Notes: generated by a model from the letters alone, not told the origin. 64,000 nucleotides of DNA from Cotesia glomerata (GCF_020080835.1 NC_058159.1:14013101-14077100); one strand, 5' to 3'; shown: positions 11,204 through 24,239, counted from the first letter of the stretch. Translations and numbers: made by a program.

Positions 11204-12302
11204 TGCTCACTGTACAAAACACATATTAATAGAATTAATGAAATTACTTAATGATGGAAAACGTTATAGTTATAATTAGGGCCAGGATTATAGCGAAAAT
11301 ATTAGTTTTATGAAAAAAAATTTGAAACAAAAGTGGTAAAAAATTGAATTTTAATAAAAAATTATTTTGTCGTAATTATATCAAATAATTATATAAAAAA
11401 AGTATACTTACAACACAATAGCCGTTGTCGGTGGGAGCTCGTGACACATGTTGAGTTCTTTTAAGGTCATGTAAATCACTTGCATAACTAAAACTTGATT
11501 AACTGAACTAATCGTGCCAAATACACTTAAAATTAATAATTTTATTATTATGAATAAAATAGTAATAATTAATAGTTAATATGAGAGTTACACTGAGATA
11601 ACAATATGATAATTGTAAACGTTACTACTACACTTGATACATAAACAATAATGATAGCCGAAAATGTGTAGGGAGTGAGAGAAGTCTTATTGTGTGAGTG
11701 AAACAGGAGACCAGCTTCAGTCTCGTCCCTACTCCGTGCTGTTTACTTAGAAGTGAGACCGGTATAGTGTGGCTTTTCACTCACCAGTAAAGGCGCGGCA
11801 AATTTAAGAATCTAAGATTGGTAACACTAATATATCAGGTAACACTAATACAGCATATATCAGGAATAAACTTTAATAATAAAAATAAATGTTTATTTTC
11901 ATAAAAAAAATTTTAGATTTGCCATAAGCTAAGGGAAATTTCAATCGAAGAACAGTTAAAAACACGATAATTGATCAGTTATCGAGCGGGATGAAAAATG
12001 ATTAAGTTACTTAAATGGCTATAAAAAAATAGGAGTTGGTGATAAAAAAGTAAAAATTTAGGGTTGTATGTATTTTTTAATGCCACATTATAAAAAAAAA
12101 TAAAAACAAAAAATTTCGTCCGGAAAAATTAAAAAAAAAATTTTAAGGGTGAACAACCCTTATCACCTAGGGGTATGAAAAATAGATAGTTGCCGATTCT
12201 CAGACCTACTGAAAACGCATATAAAATTTGATAAAAATCGGTAAAGCCGTTTCGGAGGAGTACAGTAACTAACATTGTGACATGGCAATTTTATATATTA
12301 GA

Positions 12303-13070
12303 TTTATACGATATAACGCGGCTTGTCAGCATGATAGCGTTTTTAATTTATGACCGATTCTTCTCAAACTCAGCATGCTTTATCTATCGATCAAGACCAA
12401 GATTAAGTTCGAAGATGAGCTTAATCGGGCGAGTAATTTGGAAATGACAGGATTTTGAAATTTTGAAAATCGTAAAAATTGATGTTTTTACTACTTCAAC
12501 TTGGTATAATTACTGAATTAGAGAAGATATTGAAATTCGGTAAAATGTATCGTAAAACTCTTTTAATAAGCTTCAATTTTCACTACTTAGAAGTGGTAGT
12601 AGCCTGAATATTACTCCTTTTAGAGTTCGTTTAATGAAACAGTTTTACTGTTGCAGCCGTTTTAGAATTATTGTCTACATCATAGCTTAATCATGATGTA
12701 AATTCAATAATTACGATATTGATCAGTCTTTTGTGTAATGTTTTCGAGTAGGTTGTCAGTAAATATGTCACAAATTAGTACTAACCATTGTTTTCTTCAA
12801 CTAAAATGTTATCCGGTTGCAATATTCTAATTAACTTGGAAACTGTTGTTTCTAAGCAGTTACTTAAAATTTGGACATTTATAATTCAAATCTTATAATC
12901 TGTGCAATTCTTTGACAAATATTTAAGAAACTTTTTCTCCACAAGATAATTTTTTTTCCAAAATTTGTTGTAAATAGTTTAAAATTTATTATTGAATTTT
13001 GTTTTTAATTCATAAATTAAGTTATACATTATCCGTGTTATTATATTATTCTATTAAAAATCAATTTTTT
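12303..13070. other. Repeat arm and AT-rich sequence, no gene
   Basis: 12303-12560 is the second copy of the ATATAACGCGGCTTGTC-end repeat. The rest (to 13070) is AT-rich with no coding signal or recognised repeat. Confidence 0.5.
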
Positions 13071-15880
13071 TTATTTGAAAAATCTACTTCCATTTTGGCT
13101 GCCGAATGGCCTTTTTTATTTTAGTTTTTCATTTAATTAACATGGGAAAAATTCTTTTTTGTTTTAAATTGAATTTACACATAATTTACGCAATTTCTTA
13201 CAAAAAACGATTTTATATTCTTAAAGTAGAGTCTTTAAGCTTTACAAAACTCTAAGACAAAATATGATTATCGCTACAAAACGACTAGTTACAGCCATTT
13301 AGAAATGACTAAATTTCGAAATTTAAAGAAATAGTTGGCAATTGGGTCATTCCATGTCAGATCGACAAATAGTTGGAATCGATCTCTTTCGATCTGGACA
13401 AATTTTTATCAGAAGTTTTCGTATATCATAAAACAAAGTTCTGCCAAAGGAAAAACAATAAAAAAATTTTTTTCAAAAGATATGCAAATTCAAAATTTTG
13501 CAATTTGTCAGTTTTTCAATTTTGTTTTTATAATATCTCGAACGCTATTGTAGATATAGGAATGACCTTTTGTTTGTTTAAAAGAGTACACTTAGAGTTA
13601 TTGAAAAAAAAATATTTTAGAAAAAAATTTTCGAAAATGCCAAATTGGTCAAATTTTGAATTTTTGAAAATTGTTAAAAATGACGATCGAAGTTAAAATT
13701 TTAGCTTAATTTTTTTTATATGATGCATAGTAATCATCTTAAAAAATTCTGAAATTTTTAGAAGGGTGTTTTTTTTTTTCAAAAATATCAATTTTTAAAT
13801 TTCAAAAAAAAATTTTTTTTCTTTTTTTGCAATTTTTAAATAAGGTAAAGTTATGCAGATACATAATATTGTAAATTTGAGGATTAAAACTTGCATGCAT
13901 CACGTGGAAATATTGAATAATAAATTAATTTCAACTATTTTTCGATTTCCATGCGTTAAAAATCACTTTGAGATCATGTCAAAATAATAAAAAAAAGTTG
14001 AAATTAATTTATTATTCAATATTTCCTCGTAAAAAAATCAAGTTTCAATCCTCAAAATTACAATAATATGTATCTGCATAACTTTAACTTATTTGGACGT
14101 TGCAAAAAACGAAAAAAAATTTTTTTTTTAATTCAAAAATTGATATTTTTGAAAAAAAAACACCTATATTTCAAAATTCTTTTAGATGACTATGTATTAT
14201 TAAAAAAAAAAATTAAGCTAAAAATTTAACTTCGATTGTCATTTTTGACGACTTTGAAAATTCAAAATTTGAAAAATTTGGCATTTTTGAAAATTTTTTT
14301 CCAATATATTTTTTTTTCAATAACCCTAAGTGTCCCCTTTTGAACAAACAAAAGGCCATTTCTATATATACAAAAGCGTTCGAGATATTACAAAAACAAA
14401 ATTGAAAAACTGAAAAAATTGAAAAATTTAGAATTTGCATCTTTTGAAAAAATTTTTTTATTGTTTTTCCTTTGGCAGAACTTCGTTTTATGATAAACGA
14501 AAACTTCAAATCAAAAAATTTGTCCAAATCTTTTCGGTCTCAATTCAATTTGATTAACTATTCTTTTTTCAATAATTGCTTACACATACAATTAATAATT
14601 AACATAGTTCATTTACTAACTTCCTGGGTTTTTTCTACTCATTGTCATCTTTATCTGAAGGACCCAGACAGTTATAAATTTGGTTACTTTTTAAATGCTC
14701 AAAATAATTTCTAGTCTTAACAGCTGTATTTCGATTTATTATTTACTGTCCGTGTAGGTTTTTCCTATCTATTGTAGTTTGTATACCTTAACCAAGACAT
14801 TCTATCTTTGGGAATTTTAAGTATTTAAAAAATAATCCTCATTTTTCAGCATACAGACTAAAATGTTTTACGATTATTTATAACTTAATCCTAATATTAC
14901 AGCTTAAGCCTAGCACTTATATTTACGTTTTATTACCTTATTTTTTAAGCTAGTTTTTATATTTACGATACCCACATTTCTCTAATTACAATATTTTCCC
15001 ATATTTTTGCTTAGTCGCCTGCGAGTCCGCAACCTATCATAAATCATTAGTCCCTTCAAGTCCTTACCTGATGTCAGTACCTCATACCCCCTCTTGCGCC
15101 TAAAGTTGACAATATACATCCACCTTATATTCCTCTCATTAGCCAATAGTTTCCTTAAAATATTCTTCCTTAGATTTTTCCGTACTTTTCCACCAATAAT
15201 AATGCTTGCTATCCCTTTCCTTATTTTTGCTTGATAAATTTATGCCCTAATCTAAGTTGTAATGTAATACTAAGATTTTTGTATAAGTTCAGTTCATTCT
15301 AAGATCTCTTATTTTACACACACAAATTTTTGTAACTGTCTACGCAGAATAAAACAGCATAACTAAATACAGTTCGTTTTTATTCGTGCATGCTAACAGT
15401 CTTTTCTAATTTAATAGTTTTACTTTAAAACTAAGCTATAATAAAATAATTGTAGCTCAAAACAAAATCTAAAGAGATCGATTCCAACTATTTATCGATC
15501 TGACATGGAATGACCCAATTGCCAACTATTTTTTTAAATTTAGAAATTTATTTATTTTTCAATGGCTGTAACTAGTCTTTTTGTAGAGATAAGCATACTT
15601 TGTCTTAGAGTTTTGTAAAGCTCAAAGACTCAACTTTAAGAATATGAAATCGTTTTTTGTAAAAAATTGCGTAAATTATGTGTAAATTCAATTTAAAACG
15701 AAAAAGAATTTTTCCCATGTTAATTAAATGGGAAACTAAAATAAAAAAAGCGACCCCTTAAAGTTGAGCTATAGGGCTATATAGGGCTCGTGTTTAGTGA
15801 GCATTTTTTTTATATTAAACAGAAACATTTGAGAGGGTAAGAGTTAAAAAAAAACAATTAAAAAGTTTTTTTGAATCACG

Positions 15881-15885
<5 letters not shown>
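13071..15885. mobile_element. Palindromic GGGTCATTCC DNA element, gene-less
   Basis: Two levels of inverted repeats are seen: outer 13090-13337 with 15507-15760, and inner arms 13338-13940 with 13990-14550 that begin with GGGTCATTCCATGTCAGA and meet at a centre near 13965. The outer right arm reaches about 15885 and matches the end at 36319, while the left arm lacks its outermost ~240 bases. No transposase is encoded; short ORFs in the arms mirror each other. Confidence 0.65.
14530..15466. mobile_element. ~930-base insertion in the palindromic element
   Basis: The right inner arm is interrupted between 14530 and 15466. AAATCT occurs at both edges, and the left arm (13365-13390, read inverted) gives the uninterrupted sequence, so this is a later insertion with an apparent 6-base target duplication. 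A minus-strand coding-like remnant (NLRKNILRKLLANERNIR) lies near 15100-15260. The element type is unknown. Confidence 0.45.
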
Positions 15886-15920
<35 letters not shown>

Positions 15921-15934
15921 TATATATATATATA
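15884..15934. repeat. (TA)n microsatellite
   Basis: Alternating TA with one interruption (TGCA), flanking the next MITE. Confidence 0.9.
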
Positions 15935-16378
15935 CAGGGTGTCTCAGAAGTAACAGATGCCATTGTAGCATCTGATGAAAAAAATAATTCTGAGACGAAA
16001 AGTCCTTAGCCATTTTTTAAATAACCTCATAGATAATTAATTATTAATTAAAAATAACGTCTTTTTATTTGTTAAAGAAAGAGCGCCAGTGTCCAGTAAA
16101 GTACGTGCCAAACAAAGACACAACTAACTGTATGACTAACTGGCTTCTTTATCTAACGTATTCACACATATTTACTTACACATTCACACGTACAAGCGTC
16201 TTCGTTGTGAACGCACTTGACTGGACACTAGTGCTCTCTCTCTAATGCATAAGAAGACGTTATTTTAATTAATAATTAATTATCTATGCGTTTGATTGAA
16301 AAATAGCTAACGACTTTTCGTCTCAGAATTATTTTTTTCATCAGATGCTACAATGGCGTCCGTTACTTCTGGGACACC

Positions 16379-16381
<3 letters not shown>
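15935..16381. mobile_element. CAGGGTGTC MITE, TA-flanked
   Basis: Inverted arms of about 150 bases start CAGGGTGTCTCAGAAGTAAC and end GTTACTTCTGGGACACCCTG, with TA on both sides. This end type is typical of mariner-like MITEs in insects. The middle contains no ORF. Confidence 0.8.

Positions 16382-16452
<71 letters not shown>
16382..16452. repeat. (TA)n microsatellite
   Basis: About 70 bases of TA repeat after the MITE. Confidence 0.95.
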
Positions 16453-16455
<3 letters not shown>

Positions 16456-17364
16456 GGTGATTTTTTTTTTACTTTATTTTTTTTTCGGTCCCCTCCTGAA
16501 TTCTTGTTGGAAATACCCAAAAAAAAATTCCCGGAAAGTTTGAGCTCTTAATATTAATTAACGTCCTCGACCAAGGCATGTGAATATTTCCTATTGAAAA
16601 TACACAAAAACTTTGATTTTTAATTTTTGAATTTCTAAAGCTCAGCGGCATTTCATGGGATCACTTTGATCGAAGATGGTTTTTTCTTAGAATTGAACGC
16701 TCTACAAAAGTGCTCATTGCCGCAAAGTCGTAACTCACACTGGCGAGGCAGTACGGGCCACTGAACCTGATTTTTTCATAAAATTGGCGTTTTTTCGCAT
16801 TTATCTCGTAAATATAAAGAGCTACGGAAAAAATGTAAATGACAAACTTGTAGAGAATTCAATTTCCAACAAAAAAAATCCCATAGATCAAATCGCTAAG
16901 ATCAATATTAAGCGAGATATTAAGCCTTGAATATATTTTTTCGTGAAATTTTGGCCGATCATTGATTTAAACTTATTAATATCTTGTTTACTTTCTCTGT
17001 TTTTTATATTTTTTCTTCAATATATTTTTTTAAGGCTAGAAAACTGAAGCAAAATTGATAATCTACATTATTTAACCTTTAATGATAATAAACATTTAAA
17101 CAAACTCTTTTCTCTTTGTTTCTTCTCCGTCAGTAGGTACTTAATAATCTAATGGCAACGTTGCGATGTAACTAACATTGCGGTGATTCCCCCACCAGTT
17201 GATCAACAACGTTTGACAAAATGTACGCGACCAGCGAAAGCTCAGTCATTGTCCGCAAATCGAAAGCCTCTCTCCTCTCCAAAAATCCCCTCTTTTACGT
17301 AACCTTGAATTAGTTTAATAAATCGCCCGCCTAATTGCAGCGCTTTCTTTGTTCTTTATTGTGT
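16453..17364. mobile_element. Left end of a TAGGGTGA-type DNA element, cut by the gap
   Basis: Begins TAGGGTGATTTTTT and carries GAGCTCTTAATATTAA about 90 bases in. The transposon at 25.6 kb has the same motif at the same distance from its AGGGTGG end. The rest runs into the assembly gap; no coding sequence is recognised. Confidence 0.45.
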
Positions 17365-17464
17365 NNNNNNNNNNNNNNNNNNNNNNNNNNNNNNNNNNNN
17401 NNNNNNNNNNNNNNNNNNNNNNNNNNNNNNNNNNNNNNNNNNNNNNNNNNNNNNNNNNNNNNNN
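17365..17464. other. Assembly gap (100 N)
   Basis: Run of N of exactly 100, so true size is unknown. It hides the left end of the next element. Confidence 1.
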
Positions 17465-19999
17465 TATTTTGAACAGTTGAAATTTCATTTTAGTGGCATA
17501 ATGATGAAAGAAAAACTGATATTAATGATATTTGTTTATTATTGGTTATCTAATTTATTTAATAGGGCTTTACGTGTAAAGTTTACTTGACATTCTGTTA
17601 CGAAATTTTTTTTTTCTTCAATTCTTCCAGTTACTGTTGTTGCTCCTTTTCTTTTTTCTTAACCTGAAAATGTTAATATGACTTAAATCTTTTAAATCCA
17701 AACTTAAAATAGATAAAGTACTTAACACAGAAATTTCAGATTTTTACCTGCTTTTAATATCTGGTTCTTCAACGAACTCGTAGATATCTGTATTTTTTAA
17801 CCGGAAATCCTTCCTTCCTCAGATGAGGATGAGGTTTTTATCCTCATCACATCACTTGAAATGGGAATAGCGGCATGACAATTTCGGATCTCCTTGTACT
17901 GGCAGAGCATTTTTTTTTAAATCTCTGGTTAAGCTTTTTGAGTACGCTGAATCTGCTCATTTGAAACAAAGTCACAATTGAGTTCCGTGAACATTTTCTT
18001 TTTGCCCATTGGAATAGCTCTGGCATCAGGTGTTTGAGATTTGGGGTCGTCAGCTTTTAGATTGGAGGTTGGCTCTGTCAACCTTCCGTTTTAATGTGTT
18101 CCGCCTAAACCATCACTTCGGACCCTTTTCCATGTGAAGTTGCAAAATCAATGCCATTCCGCTGGTATTTTGAAAATCTTCCTCATGATGCAGCAAGTTC
18201 AAAGCAAATTGTACCGATTTTTATATTGAGGATGCTGCAACCATCCGAAAAATAGAATTATTTTAGAAATGTTCTGGGATTTTATTTTTCAGGAAACGAT
18301 GTCAGTACTTCCTTGGAAACTATAAAACTGCTGTTGTATTATGCGTCAAGTTGTCTGGAAATGATTATCAAATTTAGGGAGGTACTATATTGTCGACATT
18401 TTCATCAATGGATCCTATAATAGCAAGCAAATGGATGGATTGTTCGCTTTTGACTATTATTCCAATAAGCTCCTTTTGGACACTGTTTTGAATGCTAAAA
18501 AATGAGGTAATTTTCCGGAGAAGTCAGCAACTTAACAAGTACTTGTCCAACTTCGAGATTCTTTTTCGTAGTTTGAAAAATTCAGCCTGTTGACGAGCAA
18601 TAAAATCATGCTGAAAGGAATTTTGGAATAGATCTCTATTTGTTTTGATGATTTGGAAAACAGGAATCTTCAGAGACACTCTCAACTAAGTTGACTTTCT
18701 TTCTTCTCGACATTCACAGTTTTTTCGCTAAATATTTCAACTCTCATTTTGATGTTCTGGTAATTCACTATAGACTCTTTTTTAGTACACGAAATGCATA
18801 GTTTTACTTCCTGGTATAATGGAAGGTAACCTAATCTTACACTGTTCGAACAATTTTAAACTGACTGGTCTCAAAGATTTACGAACTATACTGTCATGAA
18901 GTTTAAAGGGATCAGCACAAGATTTTTGATTTGAAGTATATTTGATACGATACTGTTTGTCATGTTGAGAGCAAATAAAACTAACGTCTGTACCACTTCT
19001 AGAATTCAGAGTAATCTGATCTTCGTCAGAAAAAATCTTTTGCAATTAATAAATTTTTCTTCAGAGCATATTTCATTCTTAAATAATCCAATCGAACACT
19101 TTTTATTTTCCATCACTAATCTCTTATTTTTTCTGCACTCAAAATTTTAACTAGATAATGTCCTCAAATTAAACACTTGATAAGATAATTGTTATAAGTT
19201 TAGAATTTGGAGAAAGAGTTATTTCTAGACACTTACTTAGAATGATGACTGTCTTCGAAATAAAAATCAGAAAGGTTAACTTTATCTTACACGTAAAGAT
19301 TCAAACGTCACGCCACAGATGTCACAACTTCTACTACTTTAACATCAAATGATAATACAGGTGTCAGTATCATTTTTTTTACGAGTTTTATTTTGAAAAT
19401 GATCCCAAAAAATGTCATTAATGTTTTTTTTCTCATCATTATGCCACTAAATGAAATTTCAACTGTTCAAAATATCAAAATTACGCGATTTGCCAAACTG
19501 ATTGAAAAAATTTAAGAAAAAATTTTTTTTTAACAAATTTTAAAAATTCATATTTTTGAAAAAACAAAAAACACAGTTCCAAAAATTTCAGGATCTTTTA
19601 AGATTGGTACAAGGCAGTACACAAAAAAATTTGAGCCAAAAATTTATTGTCGACGGTCAATTTTGACAATTTTCAAAAATTCAAAATTTCACAAATTGGA
19701 GATTTTTCAGAATTTTTTTTTGGAAATTTTTTTTTTTAATAGCCCCAAGTATCCCCTTTGAAGTTTACCATAAGCAATTTTTTTAATTGCAATAGTTTTC
19801 GAGATTTTTAAAACATAAATTTAAAAAATATGGAAAATAGTGAAATTTTGGATTTTGCATAACTTTTGAAAAAAATTTTTTTAATTTTTTTCCTTTGGCA
19901 GAACTTCGTTATAGGATAAAAGAAAACTTCTGACCAAAATTTATCCAAATCGAAAGGGGTCGAGTCCAACTATTGGTCGATTTGACGTGGAATGACCCA
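17465..19999. mobile_element. Second GGGTCATTCC-end element, related to 531-5168
   Basis: The left part after the gap matches the left arm of the first element (TAGTGGCATAATGATGA and a TTTATTATTGGTTAT stretch). 19400-19999 matches the first element's right arm end plus its terminal 480-base block, ending GTGGAATGACCCA. Between them lies a different, decayed minus-strand gene. So two elements share termini but differ in cargo. Confidence 0.65.
18700..19045 (-). pseudogene. Decayed transposon protein fragment
   Basis: Minus-strand codons read SDEDQITLNSRSGTDVSF, then QKSCADPFKLHDSIVRKSLR and RLPSIIPGSKTMHFVY to a stop at 18782, with homologous-looking codons beyond. The pattern Cys-x-Asp-Pro-Phe with a basic SLRPVSL stretch and IPG is, from memory, the N-terminal signature of a large transposon-associated protein family in insects and cnidarians. 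There is no ATG in frame, and the regions before and after are shifted. More exon-like relics lie towards 17750 (FVEEPDIKSR before a GT). Confidence 0.4.
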
Positions 20000-20374
20000 T
20001 ATGATATTTTATAATAGTAGTTCATGCTTTTTATTACGTGTATTACTTGATTATTATCAATTATCTTCATAATTTTTATTTAAAATTATTAAAAATAATC
20101 AGCACAAACTATAGCGACCCTGATTTTTAGATTTTATCTTTTTTCTTATGTAAAAAGCGGACGGCCAGAGACTAAATAATATAAGGATGCATGCTCATCT
20201 TATAATAGATGGGAAACTACAGTGAAAAAAAGATATTTGACAGCTTGCAATTACACACGCCAGGCGGCGCAAGAATAACTTTTACATGAACTATAGCTTA
20301 AAGGGGATAGTTTGCCACCGGAAATGTATTAAATTAAAATTGTCAATTTTTATTATAATTACAAAAAATACTGA
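20000..20374. other. AT-rich spacer, no gene
   Basis: Nothing recognisable except AT-rich unique-looking sequence. Confidence 0.4.
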
Positions 20375-22548
20375 AATCCGAACAAAAACAGTTTTACTGT
20401 AAAAAATTGCGCCAAGGCCACGTTCATAAAACTCATCTCAATAACATTTGCACTTTACAAAAAAAATTAGGCTCGTTTCAATAATTTTCATTCTCTACAA
20501 AAAGATGTGAAATACTAAAAAATACCAAGAAACCGTCATAATGTTGAAATAATTGAAAAAAAATTTGTTGAAAATTAAAAAATTAAAAAAAAAATTTTTT
20601 ATCGTACTTGGCGCGCGTCATTGAGTACCCCAAATTTTTTCAGGATAAATAAACATCCTTTTAATGCTGAGAAATTTATAATTAAGTCAACCTATGTTAT
20701 TTCATAATAAGTTTTACAAAAGTTAGGTAAAATTGACATGTCATACGCTGTTATGCAAACTACATATAAGTCGATACGCATGCATACGTTGGGTCGGTTG
20801 CATTGTGAGAATTGTGTTTACTTAAAAATAATACATATGGCCGACTAAATTGGGACAATGCGGTGTGAGTGCCAATCAAAATGTGTTAATTTCAATTAAG
20901 GTAGTACCCTCGCCAAAGTCGTTTTCTTAGGATTTTTTTTAAATTTTGGTAGATTAATGTTCATATAATTCTGCGTCGATTGGCGCAATTTGAGAATTTT
21001 TTACCATCTAGTTTCCGAGATATTTAATTTTGAAGTTTGAGTTTTGAATGCTCTTATACATTACGGTATACGGGATATCGAAAAATTTACCTACAAACAT
21101 TTTTATATCTTAGAAAATTTTTTTAGGATCTTTTTAAAAAACTAGAGTAACGTTAACTAACAACTAAACAATTTAAAAAAAAAAATTCATTGATAATTAC
21201 CACACAGTTTCAGAGATATTTATTAATGAGTAATGAAAAATTTACCAGACTTTAACTGAGGAGGGGATACGTTAATAAAGCTGTGGCAACAGCGCAAGTT
21301 TTGTTAGCCGCGAAAGAAGTATGAGACGCGCATGCGCTGACAAATTTGAAAAGTTTAATTTACGTTAGGTGTAACATTATAGTTATTAATTTTATTTATT
21401 TAAAAAAAAACTATGATTATTTTATGAAAATAAGTATTTTTTTATGATACTAAAGTTAGCCAACATTTTTAATTTTTTGACTTTTTTTTAATAATTAAAT
21501 TAGAAAAAAAAATTTTTATATTGCATTTACAGTTTTTGAAGTTTTTCAAGTGAAATTTCTTTTTATTTTTTGTAATCATTTTTTCAATAAAAAAATTCTA
21601 AAAATTTTTAAATGTCGGCTGAATTAATTTTAATTTTTATATTCATTAAAATTCAAAAGTTAACAATTTTAATATAATAATATATATTAATCTTTCAATG
21701 TATGTAAATAAATAAATAAACGCATGTATCAAAACAGAGGTAAGTCTACAGCCAGTCCAAAACACTACAGTATAACCACTATAAAATATCTTAACGCTCA
21801 CGCAGTGTTGCCAGACTTTTCAAACGATCAGTATCTCCTTCGTGATTGGCTGAAATAAGTACATAAACAGCAAAAAGTTTTAGGCTTGTCAATAATGGCT
21901 ATCTGGTATGTGTACCGTACACTCTGGCATAAACTTTTGACGACGGAAGTCGCGAGGGTAATACCTTAAACGAAGCAATATCAAACTTTAATATTGCATA
22001 AGGTTCTTCATTAAAGATTAATGACGAAGCTGAAAAAAAATGAATCCAAAAACTTTATATAATTTCAGATTTCTTGAACACACCACCATATTGACAGTTG
22101 TTTTCACTAAAGATCTAAAAAAAATTTTAAGAAGGGGTTTTTTCACTAAAACTGATAATTAATACACTAAGCAATGTTTTCAATGAGTTCAGTATCCTTG
22201 ACTAATGAAATCTATATAAATATATAATATGATTATATATATACAAGCGAAATCGATTTTTCTTGAGTTGAAATTCTTCCGAAAAAATTTGGGGTACTCA
22301 ATGACGCGCGCCAAGTACGACAAAAAAATTTTTTTTTTAATTTTTTAATTTTCAACAATTTTTTTTTCAATTTTTTCAACATTATGACGGTTTCTTGGTA
22401 TTTTTCAGTATTTCACATCTTTTTGTAGAGAATGAAAATTATTGAAACGAGCCTAATTTTTTTTGTAAAGTGCAAATGTTACTGAGATGAGTTTTATGAA
22501 CGTGGCCTTGGCGCAATTTTTTACAGTGAAACTGTTTTTGTTCGGATT
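20375..22548. mobile_element. Fold-back element with ~265-base inverted ends
   Basis: 20375-20640 and 22285-22548 are inverted copies, starting near AATCCGAACAAAAACAG and including CTTGGCGCGCGTCATTGAG. Its right end abuts a Helitron 5' fragment exactly where Helitron 1 has continuous sequence, so it interrupts or borders that Helitron. No transposase is present; a further MITE is nested inside. Confidence 0.65.
20900..21965. mobile_element. Nested TTAA-flanked MITE
   Basis: Both sides are TTAA, and the ends are GGTAGTACCCTCGC and its near inverse GCGAGGGTAATACC. TTAA target duplication is known for piggyBac and Kolobok elements; which one is not decided here. No transposase is coded. Confidence 0.6.
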
Positions 22549-23509
22549 AAATATACATGTAAAAATTAGATAGTTTTACGAAAGCGAAAAATTTTATGTT
22601 TCTCAATTACCTCGAAAATACATATTGTTAGAAATAGTGAAAAAAAAAATTCTGTTGAAGTTAGAGCTCTTATAAGTAAATACAAAAAAAAATTTCCCAA
22701 TTGTAATAAAAATCTAACTTTCACCGAATTCGTTTTTTACCATTCCCATCAATACTTTCGTTATAAATAAGAAAGAATAATTTTTGATTTTATAATAAAC
22801 GTAAAAAATAATTTATACTTACAACTCAATAGCCGTTGTTTGCGGGAACTCCTGACACGTGTTGAGTATTTTAGAGGTTATATAAGTCACTTAATCAACT
22901 GATCGTGCGATTTACACTCGAAATTAACAATTTTATTAGTTATTAATAATTCATTATATTCAATAATATTAGTTATTAATAAATAAATAATAAAGTTACT
23001 CGAGAATATATTTGATAAGAGAGTTACACTGAGATAGTAAAAATGTTTAACTACTACGCTTGAAGCATGAACACTAATAATAGCCGAAAACTGTAGAGGT
23101 AACATCCCTACTCCGTGCTGTTTACAGGGTGAGAAGTGACACCGGTAGACACATGGAGGGGATAACTTACCAAGTGATAATAATTGATGTTATCGAGCGG
23201 GATAGAAAATGATAAAATTATGAAAATGACTATTAAAAAGCAAGGGTTGGTGATAAAAAAGTGTAAATTTAGAGTTGTATGTATTTTTTGATGCCACATA
23301 ATAAAAAAATAAAAAAAAAAAATTTTATCAAAAAAATAAAAATAAAGTTTTTGGGGTGAACACCCCTTATCACTTAGAGGTTAGAAAAATAGATAGTAGC
23401 CGATTCTCAGGCTTACTGAATATGCATAAAAATTTTCATGAGAATCGGTCAAGCCGTTTCGGAGGAGTATGGGAACGACCATTGTGACACGAGAATTTTA
23501 TATATTCGA
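22549..23509 (-). mobile_element. Helitron 3, 5'-terminal fragment
   Basis: Read on the minus strand it starts TCGAATATATAAAATTC at 23509 and follows Helitron 1 (6717-7672) closely over the whole noncoding 5' region, including TTCCCGCAAACAACGGC. It ends at the fold-back element before the start codon, so it has no coding part. Short ORFs here are noncoding shadows. Confidence 0.8.
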
Positions 23510-23519
23510 TTAGATATTT

Positions 23520-23871
23520 GGGTGTGCCAAAATGTAACTCTCGTGGAGAACCTTTTAAAATTGGAATTTCGAGTTTTGCTTTTGACAGGGGCTGTGTTTG
23601 GGCATTTCCTAAGATATTTTGGTGTGAGACGATGTATTTGATTTTCATAGAATTTTTTAACAGAAGCTTAGTTTGGGCATTTCCGGTGAAAATTCAAAAT
23701 TTGGCCGGAAGTACCCAAATAAATCTCCTGTTAAAAATTTCTGTGAAAAACAAATACATCGTCTCACACCAAAATATCTCAAGAAATGCCCAAACGCAGC
23801 CCCTGTTAAAAGCGGAACTCAAAATTCCAATTTTAAGAGGTTCTCCACGAAAGTTGCATTTTGGCACACCC
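23520..23871. mobile_element. Hairpin MITE with GGGTGTGCC ends
   Basis: An almost complete palindrome of about 350 bases: GGGTGTGCCAAAATG at the left and CATTTTGGCACACCC at the right, with arms of about 160 bases. All ORFs here are mirror images of each other. Confidence 0.8.
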
Positions 23872-24239
23872 TATTATATATACTTATTTAGTTTTAAGAT
23901 CTAATACTTCAAATTACAATCAATATAAGAGGATAAAAGGATCGAATGAACATCAATACATCAACAGCATTGGCAAACGTAACGTTTCACCATATTTCAT
24001 AGCTTTTTCAGGCTCTATACAACATAAAAAAACAAAATATACTATTATTACCAAGCTTACAGCAAGTACATACAATTCCAGTTGAAAACCATACTTCCAA
24101 TACACGTTTTCGTATCATGTTAAAAACTTCAGCCTTGCATACATACATATCTAGTGATATTGTACATATTACGCTATACGACATACTTTTACTTATTTTA
24201 AATTACTAGACTCAATTAATTGTCTTATAAGAAATTATC

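Larger units (their letters stand above)
9278..12302 (-). mobile_element. Helitron 2, internally deleted, both ends present
   Basis: On the minus strand the 5' end TCTAATATATAAAATT lies at 12302 and the 3' end is a hairpin (GGCAAAACAACGTTTGC type) followed by CTAG at 9281-9278. The flanks are A on one side and T on the other, as expected for Helitron insertion. It holds RepHel N-terminal codons fused to the helicase C-terminal part; the HUH nuclease and Walker A are lost. It could only move with proteins supplied by another copy. Confidence 0.85.

Noticed and set aside
22887..23299. Two minus-strand ORFs of 63-72 codons
   Set aside because: They lie in the noncoding 5' region of a Helitron that is not open in other copies.
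23436..23904. Four overlapping ORFs of 67-128 codons
   Set aside because: By-products of the hairpin MITE palindrome.
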